64,000 nt of DNA from Flagellimonas myxillae (GTDB lineage Bacteria > Bacteroidota > Bacteroidia > Flavobacteriales > Flavobacteriaceae): contig NZ_JAMFLY010000001.1 of the NCBI RefSeq assembly GCF_023502235.1, positions 186,001 to 250,000 of the forward strand, given 5' to 3'. The notes under the pieces are model-generated. The model had not been told where the DNA came from, ran no database searches, and saw only the letters and a program-made list of their open reading frames with translations. The translations under genes were made by a program, and so were the position numbers. This document shows positions 35,222 through 43,654 of this stretch, piece by piece (the first letter of the stretch is position 1; each line of letters opens with the position of its first letter).

Positions 35222-35237
35222 ATTGGCTTAAGCCAAT
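35222..35237 (-). terminator. Palindromic hairpin followed by T-run on the minus strand
   Basis: ATTGGCTTAAGCCAAT is a perfect 16-bp palindrome. Read on the minus strand it is followed by GGAATTTTT, as in an intrinsic terminator. It lies 47 bp after the stop of the small membrane protein gene (35285), and would separate it from the cytochrome operon. Confidence 0.5.
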
Positions 35238-35284
35238 CCGGGTTTTGAATCAAAAACTTTGGATTTTTTACAAGTAATAATGGA

Positions 35285-35419
35285 TTATAATAAAACCTCT
35301 CTATTAATCACTGCCATGATAAAGAACACAGTGATGGAAATAATTAGACAGCTAATGGCTGCTGTTCGGTTTTGAGGAGAAGCAAACTCCTTTTTTAAGG
35401 TGTAGGCAATAGTTTTCAT
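35285..35419 (-). CDS. Small single-span membrane protein (44 aa)
   Basis: From the ATG at 35419 the ORF reads MKTIAYTLKKEFASPQNRTA followed by a hydrophobic helix (ISCLIISITVFFIMAVI) and NREVLL. One TM with a basic N-terminal part is typical of small membrane proteins. An upstream in-frame ATG at 35473 exists but its N-terminus looks non-coding. The gene has a terminator-like palindrome downstream. I do not recognise a family. Confidence 0.5.
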   Translation of the reverse strand: MKTIAYTLKKEFASPQNRTAAISCLIISITVFFIMAVINREVLL

Positions 35420-35633
35420 TTGGGTATAATTTTGAGGTAAAGTTTTGAATACTTCGACATTTGCTCCAAACAAATGGTCAAAGGAACGGAAGATGGGATT
35501 AATGGGATGAAATCTTCATTTTATCGGAAAAAGCTAAAGATTTATCTATTTTTTTGGTCGGTAAAAGCCTTCGGATAAACAGGGACAATGTCTGCATTTT
35601 GCCTGCAATAGCGGCGAGATGTATTAAAATTAT

Positions 35634-35661
35634 AAGACCGCTCTCCCCCAAGAGCGGTCTT
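35634..35661. terminator. 11-bp perfect hairpin in the 422-bp gap 35420-35841
   Basis: AAGACCGCTCT pairs perfectly with AGAGCGGTCTT around a 6-nt loop. On the minus strand it follows the response regulator stop by 180 bp and is trailed by TATAATTTTAA, so it probably ends that transcript. The rest of the 422-bp interval shows no ORF I can support. Confidence 0.55.
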
Positions 35662-35841
35662 TGATAAAATACTAATAAACGTATAGCCTCCCTGTCCCAT
35701 GTATTAGAGCAGTTAGCTAGACTGTCTAAGCCACAAACCTATTGCTGTAAACCGACATGTGTTTACGGTTTTCCATAAATGAGGATTTCTTAACCAAATC
35801 TTGTACAAATGTTATGCTGTTCCGGCAATGGAAGATTGAAA

Positions 35842-36519
35842 TCAGATCAGGTCCAAGTCCTTTGCGATTGCAATGAGTTGGACATTGTTTTTGGCCTTGA
35901 GAATGTCCTTTAGTTTGTTCAAGCGTTTTTCAATGGTACTTAAGCTATTTGGTGTGATACCATTGGTCTTGAACGATACGGAAATTTGATCCTGTGTAAG
36001 TCCTTCGGACAAGTTTTGCAATAAGGAGACATCAAATTCTTGAATTTCGAATACGGACTTTCCATTGACCACCCTTTCGATTTTTTCTGAGAAAAACTGC
36101 CTTCCCGCAAATACCTCTGAAACGGCTGTTTTTAAATCCTTTAATCCATCCCGGCCTTTTAGAATGTAGGAAGCGACTTTATGCTCGTTTACAAATTGCT
36201 TCACCATGGCAGGTTTTTCATCAACCGTACACACGATAATTGGAATATTGTGCCCTTGTTCCCGAATTTTTTCGATCAAGGCCCTGCCTGAATTTAAGGT
36301 AAGAGGTCTATGGTCCCTAACGAAAGAGAGATCTGTGATCAATAATTCAAAGGGCTTATTTTGAAGCAGCGCTTTTTTGAATTTTAAGTACGCCTCGTCG
36401 CAATATTGCGTTAGGACTACCTCGTTTACGCCCAGTTCCTTTTGTAGCATCATAGAGATGCCATATCCCACGGTATCCAAATCCTCGACCACAAGTACTC
36501 TGCTAAACATACCAATCAC
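35842..36519 (-). CDS. Two-component response regulator (receiver plus LuxR-like HTH)
   Basis: A 225-residue regulator. Residues 6-125 are a receiver: LVVEDLD (acidic pair), the phospho-acceptor Asp in LLITDLSF and the switch region YILKGRDG. The C-terminal about 65 residues resemble a LuxR/NarL-type HTH (LSEGLTQDQISVSFKTNG, PNSLSTIEKRLNKLKD), with the usual final Leu-rich helix. The gene starts 3 bp after the stop of the sensor kinase, so the pair is co-expressed. It may bind the 24-bp palindrome upstream of the kinase gene (inference). Confidence 0.9.
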   Translation of the reverse strand: MIGMFSRVLVVEDLDTVGYGISMMLQKELGVNEVVLTQYCDEAYLKFKKALLQNKPFELLITDLSFVRDHRPLTLNSGRALIEKIREQGHNIPIIVCTVDEKPAMVKQFVNEHKVASYILKGRDGLKDLKTAVSEVFAGRQFFSEKIERVVNGKSVFEIQEFDVSLLQNLSEGLTQDQISVSFKTNGITPNSLSTIEKRLNKLKDILKAKNNVQLIAIAKDLDLI

Positions 36520-36522
36520 TTC

Positions 36523-38427
36523 TTAAAATGGAATGGAGATTTTGGCTTTTGCCCCATTTCCTTCATTCCCTCCAAAAATAAATGTGCCCCCGACGGCTTT
36601 AATACGGTTTTCCGTATTTATGATGCCTATCCCCTTGATGCTTTTGGGGTTAATGCCTACGCCGTTGTCACTATAGGATATATGCAGCTTACCACTTTCA
36701 TCCTCAAATTTCAGTAACACCAAACTGGCCTGGGCATGTTTTTTCATGTTTACTAATAGCTCCTTTAGCGAGCGGTGTACCACGATGCACTTGTGCTGAT
36801 TCATTCTGGACCAGTTGATTTCGGCCACACCTTGGGTAATAATGGTGGTACCGTTGTATTGGTAGGTATTGATCAGTCCATTGAGTTCATCTTCAAATCC
36901 CTGCCCCGTTCTAAGGGCTGAATTTTCGTGTGAAATTCTTCGGGAAGCCTCGTAGATTGATTCCAATCTATTTAGAAGGCCCATATCTTGTTGTGGTTCG
37001 CTTTGCACTTGTGTGATCAAGCCAAAAATGTCGTTGGCCAGACCATCGTGTAAATCTTGGCTTATCCGTTTTTCCGTATTATATACCACATTTAATTTCT
37101 CCTTTCTGTGTTTTTGCTTGAGGAAGTAGTAAAGCAACGTACCCATTATGATCAGGAAGATTCCAGTAGCAATGAAGAGTAACTTTTGGGTTTCCTGACG
37201 TGCCAATTGTGCCTCTTGTTTGGCTTTTTCGGCCTCTAGTTTTAGCAATTGTTCCTTTTCCTGTTGATCTTGGTACTTTAAATAGGCGAATTGGGTCTTT
37301 ACCTTTAGTTCTTGATTGTACAGACTATCCTTAAGACCAATAAGACGGTTTTTATAGCGGATGTTGTTGGGAGCGATTTGGGTAAGAAGCTCCAAGGCAT
37401 CCAATTCCAACCGAGGTCTCTTTATTTTTTTGGCCAATTGCACTGATTGTGTCAAATGCTCCTTGGCCTTTTCAGGGGAGATGGTGCGGTAATATTCGCC
37501 AAACCTTTTATGGCTAAAAATGAGTCCATTGTAATCATCGATTTCAGAACTGATATTATAGGCGTTCTGAAAAAAGGGCATTACCCCAGGTTCATGGTTT
37601 TTCCATAGAGAATAGCCCAAGTTTTGGGTCACCCTTGCCAATTGCACAGAATCTTTGTGAATCAGGGAATCGCGCAGAATGGCTCTAAACGTGTTTGCCG
37701 CACTTGCATTCTGACTCGACTCCAAAAGCGCTACGCCGTAATTGTTTTGGTATACCAAGCGATCCAAATCGGAGTCCGTTTGCGCTATGGCCTTAGAGTA
37801 AAAATTTTGGGCCTCGGGCAAGTTTTTTAGCTCCATGTTCACAATTCCCAGTTCGTTGAACAGATTGGCCAATTGGTTGTCATCCACATTCGATGATTGT
37901 AGGGATAGAGCGGCGGTCAATGTTTCCTTTGCCCCAAAATAATCCCCTTGAAATCGCTGTATGTACCCCAATCGTACCATTCTCCCGAAGGCCCTGGAGC
38001 TATCCCCCGCCTGTAAAAAGCTTCTTTTAGCCAAGTCGTGATAATAGTAGGCACTGTCGAATTTGGAAGTGTTTTGCTCATGGTAAAACCCCAATAGGTG
38101 ATAATATTTACCTGTGTTTACAAGGGTATGCCTAGATTTTCCACCGGCGATGAGTACTTGCCCATAGTATGTTGTACTATCATATTGTTTTAAACGGTAA
38201 TAATTCCGGCTTAACGAGTAAAGTGCGTATGGCGTAATGGTATCATTTTCGGAGGAATTTTCGACCACATCTTTTAAAATCTTAATTCGGTCACCTATTG
38301 CAAGATTTTCGTCTTGGGCCACGGTGTAACGTGCACTGGTAGTATCGGAATTTTTGGCTTGATTGGGGGGAGGTTCGTCCACGCATGCCAAACATGTGAT
38401 AATTGCTGTGAAAAGAACCCGTTTCAT
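36523..38427 (-). CDS. TPR-containing sensor histidine kinase
   Basis: A 634-residue sensor. The N-terminus has a lipoprotein-like signal (MKRVLFTAIITCLAC). Residues about 40-370 are TPR repeats in the periplasm. A coiled coil (QEKEQLLKLEAEKAKQEAQ) leads into one TM (LLFIATGIFLIIMGTLLYYFL, about 418-438). The HisKA_3-type dimerisation motif carries His460 (ISQDLHDGLAND), and an HATPase domain ends the protein (SLKELLVNMKKHAQ, DNGVGINPKSIKGIGIINTENRI in parts). The layout is a common Bacteroidota type sensing unknown stress or peptides. Partner is the adjacent regulator. Confidence 0.94.
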   Translation of the reverse strand: MKRVLFTAIITCLACVDEPPPNQAKNSDTTSARYTVAQDENLAIGDRIKILKDVVENSSENDTITPYALYSLSRNYYRLKQYDSTTYYGQVLIAGGKSRHTLVNTGKYYHLLGFYHEQNTSKFDSAYYYHDLAKRSFLQAGDSSRAFGRMVRLGYIQRFQGDYFGAKETLTAALSLQSSNVDDNQLANLFNELGIVNMELKNLPEAQNFYSKAIAQTDSDLDRLVYQNNYGVALLESSQNASAANTFRAILRDSLIHKDSVQLARVTQNLGYSLWKNHEPGVMPFFQNAYNISSEIDDYNGLIFSHKRFGEYYRTISPEKAKEHLTQSVQLAKKIKRPRLELDALELLTQIAPNNIRYKNRLIGLKDSLYNQELKVKTQFAYLKYQDQQEKEQLLKLEAEKAKQEAQLARQETQKLLFIATGIFLIIMGTLLYYFLKQKHRKEKLNVVYNTEKRISQDLHDGLANDIFGLITQVQSEPQQDMGLLNRLESIYEASRRISHENSALRTGQGFEDELNGLINTYQYNGTTIITQGVAEINWSRMNQHKCIVVHRSLKELLVNMKKHAQASLVLLKFEDESGKLHISYSDNGVGINPKSIKGIGIINTENRIKAVGGTFIFGGNEGNGAKAKISIPF

Positions 38428-38444
38428 TTCTTGTTATTTTAAAA

Positions 38445-38479
38445 CAAATTAAAGAAAGTGGACAAATATTTGCCCACTT
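38445..38479 (-). promoter_or_regulatory. Promoter box and 24-bp palindrome upstream of the sensor kinase
   Basis: Palindrome AAGTGG-A-CAAATATTTG-C-CCACTT (38456-38479) has only one mismatched pair. It lies 4 bp upstream of a -7-like box TTAATTTG (38445-38452 on the minus strand), 18 bp before the kinase ATG. Position suits an operator, possibly of the co-encoded response regulator. A terminator for the small lipoprotein gene is an alternative, as a T-rich stretch follows. Confidence 0.5.
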
Positions 38480-38524
38480 CCTCAGATAATTCGGAAAAGT
38501 ATTTCCGTCAGGAACTGTTTTTAA

Positions 38525-38698
38525 TCATTTTTCAGGATCATCATTCCCAGTTCCAGTGTTTCCTGTTGAAGCCTCAATTTCCAATTTTTGGTTTACGTCA
38601 GTTACGACTGAATCCATTTCATTCTCAATAGGCTCGTGGGTGCAAGAAACAGACCCCAACGCCACAAGGGCAAAAAGCAATACGATTAACGATTTCAT
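38525..38698 (-). CDS. Small lipoprotein (57 aa)
   Basis: ORF of 57 codons from ATG at 38698: MKSLIVLLFALVALGSVSC is a lipoprotein signal with Cys19. The mature peptide is short and acidic (THEPIENEMDSVVTDVN, ending TGNTGTGNDDPEK). No family is recognised. It is preceded by a leader with a predicted pseudoknot (38730-38768) and a copy of the 21-bp-spaced direct repeats (38846-38875) shared with the phosphosignalling locus, which suggests it belongs to that regulon. Confidence 0.65.
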   Translation of the reverse strand: MKSLIVLLFALVALGSVSCTHEPIENEMDSVVTDVNQKLEIEASTGNTGTGNDDPEK

Positions 38699-38729
38699 TT
38701 TTTTGTTGATTTTGATTTATCATGAAATC

Positions 38730-38768
38730 GGCAGTACTACCTGGATCATCACTGCCGCAAATGATCCA
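38730..38768 (-). ncRNA. Candidate H-type pseudoknot in the leader of the small lipoprotein gene
   Basis: Read on the minus strand: TGGATCA, GGCAGT, TGATCCA and ACTGCC occur in interleaved order, giving a 7-bp stem 1 and a 6-bp stem 2 with loops of 5, 2 and 6 nt. These sizes are feasible for an H-type pseudoknot. A GATTT/AAATC hairpin lies just 3' (about 38710-38729). It sits 32-70 nt before the ATG. A function in translation or transcript control is inferred only. Confidence 0.4.
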
Positions 38769-38806
38769 AGAATGGTTTCAAAAGCGCTTTGCTTTAATTG
38801 TTACTG

Positions 38807-38875
38807 TGAAAGTAATTTTCCCGATTAGGGGAGGTCGAATAATGTTTATGAAACAGGGGTTTTGGTGTAGGAAGT
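38807..38875 (-). promoter_or_regulatory. Shared promoter architecture, site A (lipoprotein gene)
   Basis: Direct repeats TTATGAAAC (38846-38854) and GTAGGAAGT (38867-38875) are 21 bp apart as read on the plus strand. The weak -7-like box TACTTTCA (38807-38814, minus strand) is 32 bp from the first repeat, as at the other five sites. The interval 38699-39017 has no gene. Confidence 0.5.
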
Positions 38876-39017
38876 AAATCGGAAACCCAAAATGAAGGAA
38901 TTTCGGCCTTTCCTTTTAGTGTACAGACCCCCTAAAGTAGAACCCATAACATGGAATGGTACTAATAGCGTACCGATTTAAAGGTTGCATTGTAGTAAGA
39001 AAGAAGTCGAGGAATAG

Positions 39018-40574
39018 CTAAATCGGTCTACTCGGGCTTAAGATGGTTTCACTCCATAAGCGTACAATCTCTTTTTCATGGGGTTCTGCCAATCTATTGA
39101 ATTTCCCCCGAGCTTGTATAATCCGCAATGAAATTGGGGATATTTCTACGGTCAACATTTTTTCTTCATTTTTTGTGAGGGAGAAAATGGCTGAGGAACC
39201 GGAAACACATTTGTTCACATAGGTGCGTACGCAATGCCCCATTAGCTTACTTTCTTGAAACAGCGCTTTGCCGGAATTTAGCTCCTTGATCTCCCAAATA
39301 TCCTCTTCCTCCTTATAGGTCCAATCCAGCCCATGGCTTTTCCAGGTATATTGATAACCGCGGTAATTGTCCCGGTTCATTTCCTCAGCATATTCCCTAC
39401 TTTGTGCCAAAATACTTTGTAGGCTTCGGCCTTTCCAAGAAAAAATACGTTCGTCTCCTAATTCGCTTTCGGTATATCTGTGGACACCCCATGCCAGTAT
39501 AATGTCGCTCTCAAAATCATCGATAAGCTCCTCATGGGTAATGAGCCAGTTCATGGTTTGGTACCAGAAGTTCAAATAGGTTTTGTTGAACCTATTTTCG
39601 GTTGGGTCAATTACCAAAGACCTATTTTCCATAACTCTTTCGAAAGTGATATGACTACCTCCCAATCTCAAGATTTCGGTATAGATACAGGCTTCTTTGG
39701 GGTATCTAATTTGGTCGGGAACCTGGAGCAGGTAATGTTGGAACTTGCTATGGATATTCCAGCCAAATAATTGGGCTGCCCGTTTTAGGCTACCTCCTTG
39801 GGTTATGATCAATAACCAAGTGATCCATTTAAATTTTAGTTCACTATGGCGCATTTCATATTGTTCTTCGTACCAACAAGAAAGCAGGAACAAAGGGTAG
39901 TCGTAATGGGCAAAAACGTGATCAAAAATGTAGGTTTTTGTGGGTTGGGGGTACGATTGGGGTTTTCGAAGCCAAAAGGGAGAAAACAATACTGCGCATT
40001 TGGTTACAAATTCCGCAAATTCTTGGTCAATATTATTTTTGAGTACCCGTACATTGTCTTGGTCCCCAACCATTTTTCTCAACAGGTGCGCATATTCATC
40101 CATTTTCCCATTGAGGTTGGTAATGCCCTTGATATGCTGATAAATTCGCTCTTCAATATTGTTTCCGGGTGTGGTTGGTTCGGTTTCTACGGTGATGTTT
40201 TTTTTCAACCGCTGTATTTTCTCTGGATCAAGAAGGTTCTCCAGGGTGTTTTGATGGATTACACTTTCATACAGCTTGTGATAGTTGTAATTACAGAAAT
40301 CGGATTCCACTCCAAGGCCGATATGGTTGTAATAGCAATCACGACAACAATCCCATCCTTCCTCATAGTAGTAAACATCCGCCATGGGATCCTGAAGATA
40401 ATTCCACCCATAGTCATACTCATGATTGGGTTCTTCTGTAAAATAGGTATCCAGTTCCTCGCTAAGCGAGGTTTTATCATTTTTGAGTTTAAAACCACGC
40501 TGACTTAACCGATACTTTGGATTGTATGGTTTGTGCCAGTTTTGGACCTTCTTGCCGAATTTTTTCTGTTTCAT
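39018..40574 (-). CDS. PcfJ-like protein
   Basis: A 518-residue cytosolic protein. The C-terminal part (about 430-510) resembles PcfJ: WEIKELNSGKALFQESKLMGHCVRTY, then CVSGSSAIFSLTKN and LRIIQARGKFN, with the family MGHCV and IFSL patterns. The N-terminal part is acidic and rich in Tyr, Trp and Cys (EEGWDCCRDCYYN), with no known domain. PcfJ proteins come from conjugative plasmids and mobile elements, but the role is unknown. It is the last gene of a unit with a DnaJ-type Cys protein, a secreted protein and a thioredoxin-like protein; its ATG overlaps the previous stop by 1 nt. Confidence 0.75.
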   Translation of the reverse strand: MKQKKFGKKVQNWHKPYNPKYRLSQRGFKLKNDKTSLSEELDTYFTEEPNHEYDYGWNYLQDPMADVYYYEEGWDCCRDCYYNHIGLGVESDFCNYNYHKLYESVIHQNTLENLLDPEKIQRLKKNITVETEPTTPGNNIEERIYQHIKGITNLNGKMDEYAHLLRKMVGDQDNVRVLKNNIDQEFAEFVTKCAVLFSPFWLRKPQSYPQPTKTYIFDHVFAHYDYPLFLLSCWYEEQYEMRHSELKFKWITWLLIITQGGSLKRAAQLFGWNIHSKFQHYLLQVPDQIRYPKEACIYTEILRLGGSHITFERVMENRSLVIDPTENRFNKTYLNFWYQTMNWLITHEELIDDFESDIILAWGVHRYTESELGDERIFSWKGRSLQSILAQSREYAEEMNRDNYRGYQYTWKSHGLDWTYKEEEDIWEIKELNSGKALFQESKLMGHCVRTYVNKCVSGSSAIFSLTKNEEKMLTVEISPISLRIIQARGKFNRLAEPHEKEIVRLWSETILSPSRPI

Positions 40575-41002
40575 TAGGCTGTAAAAATGAAATATAAAAC
40601 GATTAGGACAATGATAGCAATGATGATTTTATACATGGCCCTGGACAGGGCTGCCACAATTCCGGCGCTTATCAGTACCACAATCCAATCTCCTTCTCCC
40701 AGTTGAAATCCTAGGATAGCACCAGCGATTAAACCTAAAAAGGTGAAGAAATCCTTGGTGCCCGAACCAGAACTGGTTGAGGTGGATTTTTTGGTACTCT
40801 TGGGCGTAGTTTTTGCCTTAGCCGGTTTTGGGGTAGGTTTGGTATAGGTGGGAGGGTCGGGAACATTCAAGTATCCGGTTCCCCCACAAGTGAGACACAG
40901 TTTTTGGTCGTAAGCATAATAACTTGCACTTACCATTTTTTTGCTGCTGTAATCGGTGACGGTGCCTGCTCCACTGCAGTACGAACATATCTTGCTTGCC
41001 AT
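40574..41002 (-). CDS. DnaJ-type Cys-motif membrane protein
   Basis: A 142-residue protein. Residues 5-15 and about 35-45 carry DnaJ central-domain-like motifs CSYCSGAGT and CLTCGGTGY, a likely zinc-binding pair. A Pro/Lys/Thr/Ser-rich linker (about 50-80) leads to two or three hydrophobic segments (FLGLIAGAILGF, WIVVLISAGIVAAL, IIIAIIVLIVLYFIF). No close family is recognised. It lies between the PcfJ-like and the secreted protein genes in the same unit (1-bp overlap and 1-bp gap). Confidence 0.65.
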   Translation of the reverse strand: MASKICSYCSGAGTVTDYSSKKMVSASYYAYDQKLCLTCGGTGYLNVPDPPTYTKPTPKPAKAKTTPKSTKKSTSTSSGSGTKDFFTFLGLIAGAILGFQLGEGDWIVVLISAGIVAALSRAMYKIIIAIIVLIVLYFIFTA

Positions 41003-41003
41003 T

Positions 41004-42101
41004 TTAATTTGTTTTAGAAAGGTTAATATTTATTCCATTTTCAGAACCAATTCCCGCATCATAGTCAAGTCCTGTTTTTAGGATGTGCATATCTTTAATA
41101 TCGATGTCCCCATCCACTCTGTTGATGCTAAAAACACCTAGGCACAAGGCATCTTTTCGTAGAATAAATGCGCTTATCAAGGATTCGTTTTTGCCGTCAT
41201 AAAGTACCCTCGGGTCTTTAAGGGTAAAAGTCCAGTCCAATTCCTTTTGCCTTAAAGCAAAATTCTCTTGGAACAACCTTTTTTGGGTAACCAGGGTATA
41301 CCTATTGTTTTTTTTGTCATGAACTATGTTCACCATGAGTTTTAAGTATTCAATTACATCACGGTCATTGAATAAAAAGGGCCTTGCTTCCTTTAGCTTT
41401 TTGCTTAGTTTATTGACCTTGCCATGCAACAGTATGCTGGAATCGTTTGCTTTGAGCACATAGTCCAAATGGGCCGTTGTTTCGGAAGTCTTTTTGGAAT
41501 ATTCAAGGAGTTCCCCGTTTTTATAAATCTCCATTTTTCGTTTTCGAACGGTGTATGCATTTTCATTCTGATCAATTGTTTTACCTTTTAGCTTCCCAAG
41601 CAGTTGTAGCATGGAAATTTTCTCAGGGATACTGTCGATTTTCTTCCAACCGTCCTCAAAAAGTGAGTAGGGTAGATCCTCTTTAAAGGCTTTGCCGGTA
41701 TAGTTCCAATCCAAGACTTGTGGTTCACAATATTCCCTATAGTCTGTTCTCAAAGCCAATTTAATTTCCCGATCATTTCTTTGTTGCCAGCCTTCGTTGG
41801 CCAAGTCTTCAGACGTATAGGTTCTCACATAAATCCGTCCCGTGGATTCATCCTCAAAATTGTTTTCACTTAGTGCAGCGGATAGTTCTTCCTTGATAAG
41901 ATCTTCGAACTTTTCGTAATTGGTTGCATTGGCCTTTGGTAAGTTAAAAACCGGTGTCATGAATAGTTTACGGCATTCCTCATTTGTACCGCCACTGTAA
42001 AAGTTGGCAAAAGCCCAGTATGTTTTTGTACTCTCTTGGCCATGTGCGAAGGCAGCGATCAAAAGGAGCAATAGGTATAGCTTGTTTTGTAGGGTTTTCA
42101 T
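41004..42101 (-). CDS. Secreted protein of unknown function, paralogous to the 42661 protein
   Basis: A 365-residue protein with a signal peptide (MKTLQNKLYLLLLLIAAFAHGQ). I recognise no named family. Its C-terminal half shares motifs with the 42661 protein: PRVLYDGKNESLISAFI versus PRVFHQGSKTSLVQAFV, and a final GININL versus GVSYIDL. An earlier PYSLFEDGWKKID segment is comparable to PLAFYDDGWLYEF. The two were probably derived from a common ancestor. It lies in the same transcription unit as the thioredoxin-like and PcfJ-like genes. Confidence 0.7.
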   Translation of the reverse strand: MKTLQNKLYLLLLLIAAFAHGQESTKTYWAFANFYSGGTNEECRKLFMTPVFNLPKANATNYEKFEDLIKEELSAALSENNFEDESTGRIYVRTYTSEDLANEGWQQRNDREIKLALRTDYREYCEPQVLDWNYTGKAFKEDLPYSLFEDGWKKIDSIPEKISMLQLLGKLKGKTIDQNENAYTVRKRKMEIYKNGELLEYSKKTSETTAHLDYVLKANDSSILLHGKVNKLSKKLKEARPFLFNDRDVIEYLKLMVNIVHDKKNNRYTLVTQKRLFQENFALRQKELDWTFTLKDPRVLYDGKNESLISAFILRKDALCLGVFSINRVDGDIDIKDMHILKTGLDYDAGIGSENGININLSKTN

Positions 42102-42103
42102 AG

Positions 42104-42601
42104 TTAAATGTTTGTGTGCATCAATAGATCAAATGAGGTGTTTTCCCAGAAGCCGCCAGCATTTTGTACTGCCATATAGGGCAGGCCATACTGTAAAGTC
42201 TCCTTCTGTTGAAAATCAAGCAACAATTTGTCCTCTGGATCCAGTAGAAAAATAGAGTGCTCCGTTTTTAAGCTGTTCTCATAAAAATTTATGGCATATT
42301 GGGAATCTTGTTGATGTTTTGCCTTACCCAATGTCCAGCTGTCCACAAAAACCAATTGGTAATTAGTTTCGAGTACCGCTATGGAATCTTGAAGGGACTC
42401 TAGTTGATCCAGACATGGCCCACAATGTTGGGAGCTATAAAAGACCACCATTTTAGGTTTCCCGTTGTCATTTGGTATTTGGTTAAAGTTGGTGGCAACA
42501 TTGCCATCAACCAAAACCTCACGAACCGGAATGGAATCCATTTTAGGGGTGATACTTGCGTTCAACAAAAGAAATCCGATAATTGTGAATAGGGTTCTCA
42601 T
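42104..42601 (-). CDS. Thioredoxin-fold secreted protein
   Basis: A 165-residue protein with a signal peptide (MRTLFTIIGFLLLNASI). The active site HCGPCLDQLE matches the thioredoxin-like CGPC motif in a beta-strand-helix context (MVVFYSSQHCGPC). The C-terminal part has LLDPEDKLLLDFQ and an extra strand. Periplasmic thiol-disulfide or redox partner roles are likely. First gene of the unit 39018-42601, with site F upstream inside the 3' end of the 42661 gene. Confidence 0.8.
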   Translation of the reverse strand: MRTLFTIIGFLLLNASITPKMDSIPVREVLVDGNVATNFNQIPNDNGKPKMVVFYSSQHCGPCLDQLESLQDSIAVLETNYQLVFVDSWTLGKAKHQQDSQYAINFYENSLKTEHSIFLLDPEDKLLLDFQQKETLQYGLPYMAVQNAGGFWENTSFDLLMHTNI

Positions 42602-42636
42602 GACTATAAATACTTGATTTTGTTATTATTATGAAG

Positions 42637-42705
42637 TAAATCTATTGACGTTCCATTGATTCATCTTAAATCAATGTATGAAACACCATTATTGGTATAT
42701 GAAGG
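42637..42705 (-). promoter_or_regulatory. Shared promoter architecture, site F (thioredoxin-like unit)
   Basis: GTATGAAAC (42676-42684) and ATATGAAGG (42697-42705) form direct repeats 21 bp apart. The -7-like box TAGATTTA (42637-42644, minus strand) is 32 bp away and 35 bp before the ATG of the thioredoxin-like gene. The repeats lie within the last codons of the 42661 gene. Confidence 0.6.
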
Positions 42706-43389
42706 CGTGCAAGTATTGGAATTTTCCAAATTGGCGACCTTAAAGGAGTCCTTCATCGCTACGCTGTGTTCATTATGTCCGATTTCGTAAACGGCGGAGA
42801 ATACCCCTTGGTTGATGGTAACAAAAGCTTGGACCAAGGACGTTTTGGAACCCTGATGAAACACTCTTGGAGAAGAAATGTGCAAGCCATTTTGCACTAG
42901 ATCTTTTGGAAGACCCTCGGGTGAGAACAACATTTTTGGAGCGTTATTGGAGCTATTCCATTCACTGGCTTTTACCACCAAAAATTCCAATACGGCCAAA
43001 TCGGAGGACAAAACAGGCGGATGATCTTTAAAGAAGGCTGCAACCTTCTTGGGTCTTTGCAACAACACCGATTGCATATTATTATTGATGAGGTAAACCA
43101 GGTGCTGCTGCCCATTTTCCGTAACCGTGAATTCATAGAGCCAACCATCATCATAAAAGGCCAAGGGTCTTTTGCGCAAGGAAACCATGGCTACCTCCTC
43201 GGAGGTTTTGACGCCAAAATGGTCTTTTAGGATTAGGGCATACCCTTTTTGCGGCTGGGTTTCAACAATGTTCCAACCGTGTTCGAAAATGGATTGTACG
43301 TTGGTATTGGAACAGCCACATGGTTCTGGATTGGCTTGTAAAAAATTAGCTGAAAGAAGGGCGACTAAGGTTAAAATTTTGAGATACAT
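42661..43389 (-). CDS. Secreted protein of unknown function, paralogous to the 41004 protein
   Basis: A 242-residue protein with a signal peptide (MYLKILTLVALLSANFLQA). After a Cys-containing start (CGCSN) it is a mixed alpha/beta protein with no family I recognise, except that it shares C-terminal motifs with the 41004 product (see there). It forms a single-gene unit preceded by site B with the TACATTTG box 24 bp before its ATG. Its last codons contain site F. Confidence 0.7.
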   Translation of the reverse strand: MYLKILTLVALLSANFLQANPEPCGCSNTNVQSIFEHGWNIVETQPQKGYALILKDHFGVKTSEEVAMVSLRKRPLAFYDDGWLYEFTVTENGQQHLVYLINNNMQSVLLQRPKKVAAFFKDHPPVLSSDLAVLEFLVVKASEWNSSNNAPKMLFSPEGLPKDLVQNGLHISSPRVFHQGSKTSLVQAFVTINQGVFSAVYEIGHNEHSVAMKDSFKVANLENSNTCTPSYTNNGVSYIDLR

Positions 43390-43412
43390 GTTTTTGATTT
43401 TTAGATTTAAAC

Positions 43413-43481
43413 CAAATGTATCCCCGGTAGGAGCGAAGCTCTGAAGTTAATTCACGAAATGGGGGTTTTGTTGTATGTAAT
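43413..43481 (-). promoter_or_regulatory. Shared promoter architecture, site B (42661 gene)
   Basis: TCACGAAAT (43452-43460) and GTATGTAAT (43473-43481) are 21 bp apart, and GCTTGGAGC (43494-43502) is a weaker third copy. A perfect -7 box TACATTTG (43413-43420, minus strand) is 32 bp away. No -33 TTG is present, which fits activator dependence. The rest of 43390-43654 shows no gene. Confidence 0.6.
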
Positions 43482-43654
43482 TGGAATCAAGGTGCTTGGA
43501 GCAAGTTTGGAACTGGATCAGGATGCAAGCGTTTCGCTCCTTCCAGGGACAAAAATTGGAAGCCATGAAAATCATCATGTTGAGCTGGATGGCCGCTATA
43601 GTTTGGTAAAGAGAATGGTATAAGGTAAGATTCGGTTGTTAAGGGAAGTCCGAT

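Noticed and set aside
39846..40508. A 220-codon plus-strand frame with hydrophobic stretches.
   Set aside because: It lies antisense to the PcfJ-like gene, which has clear family motifs and operon context; no promoter or ribosome site supports it.
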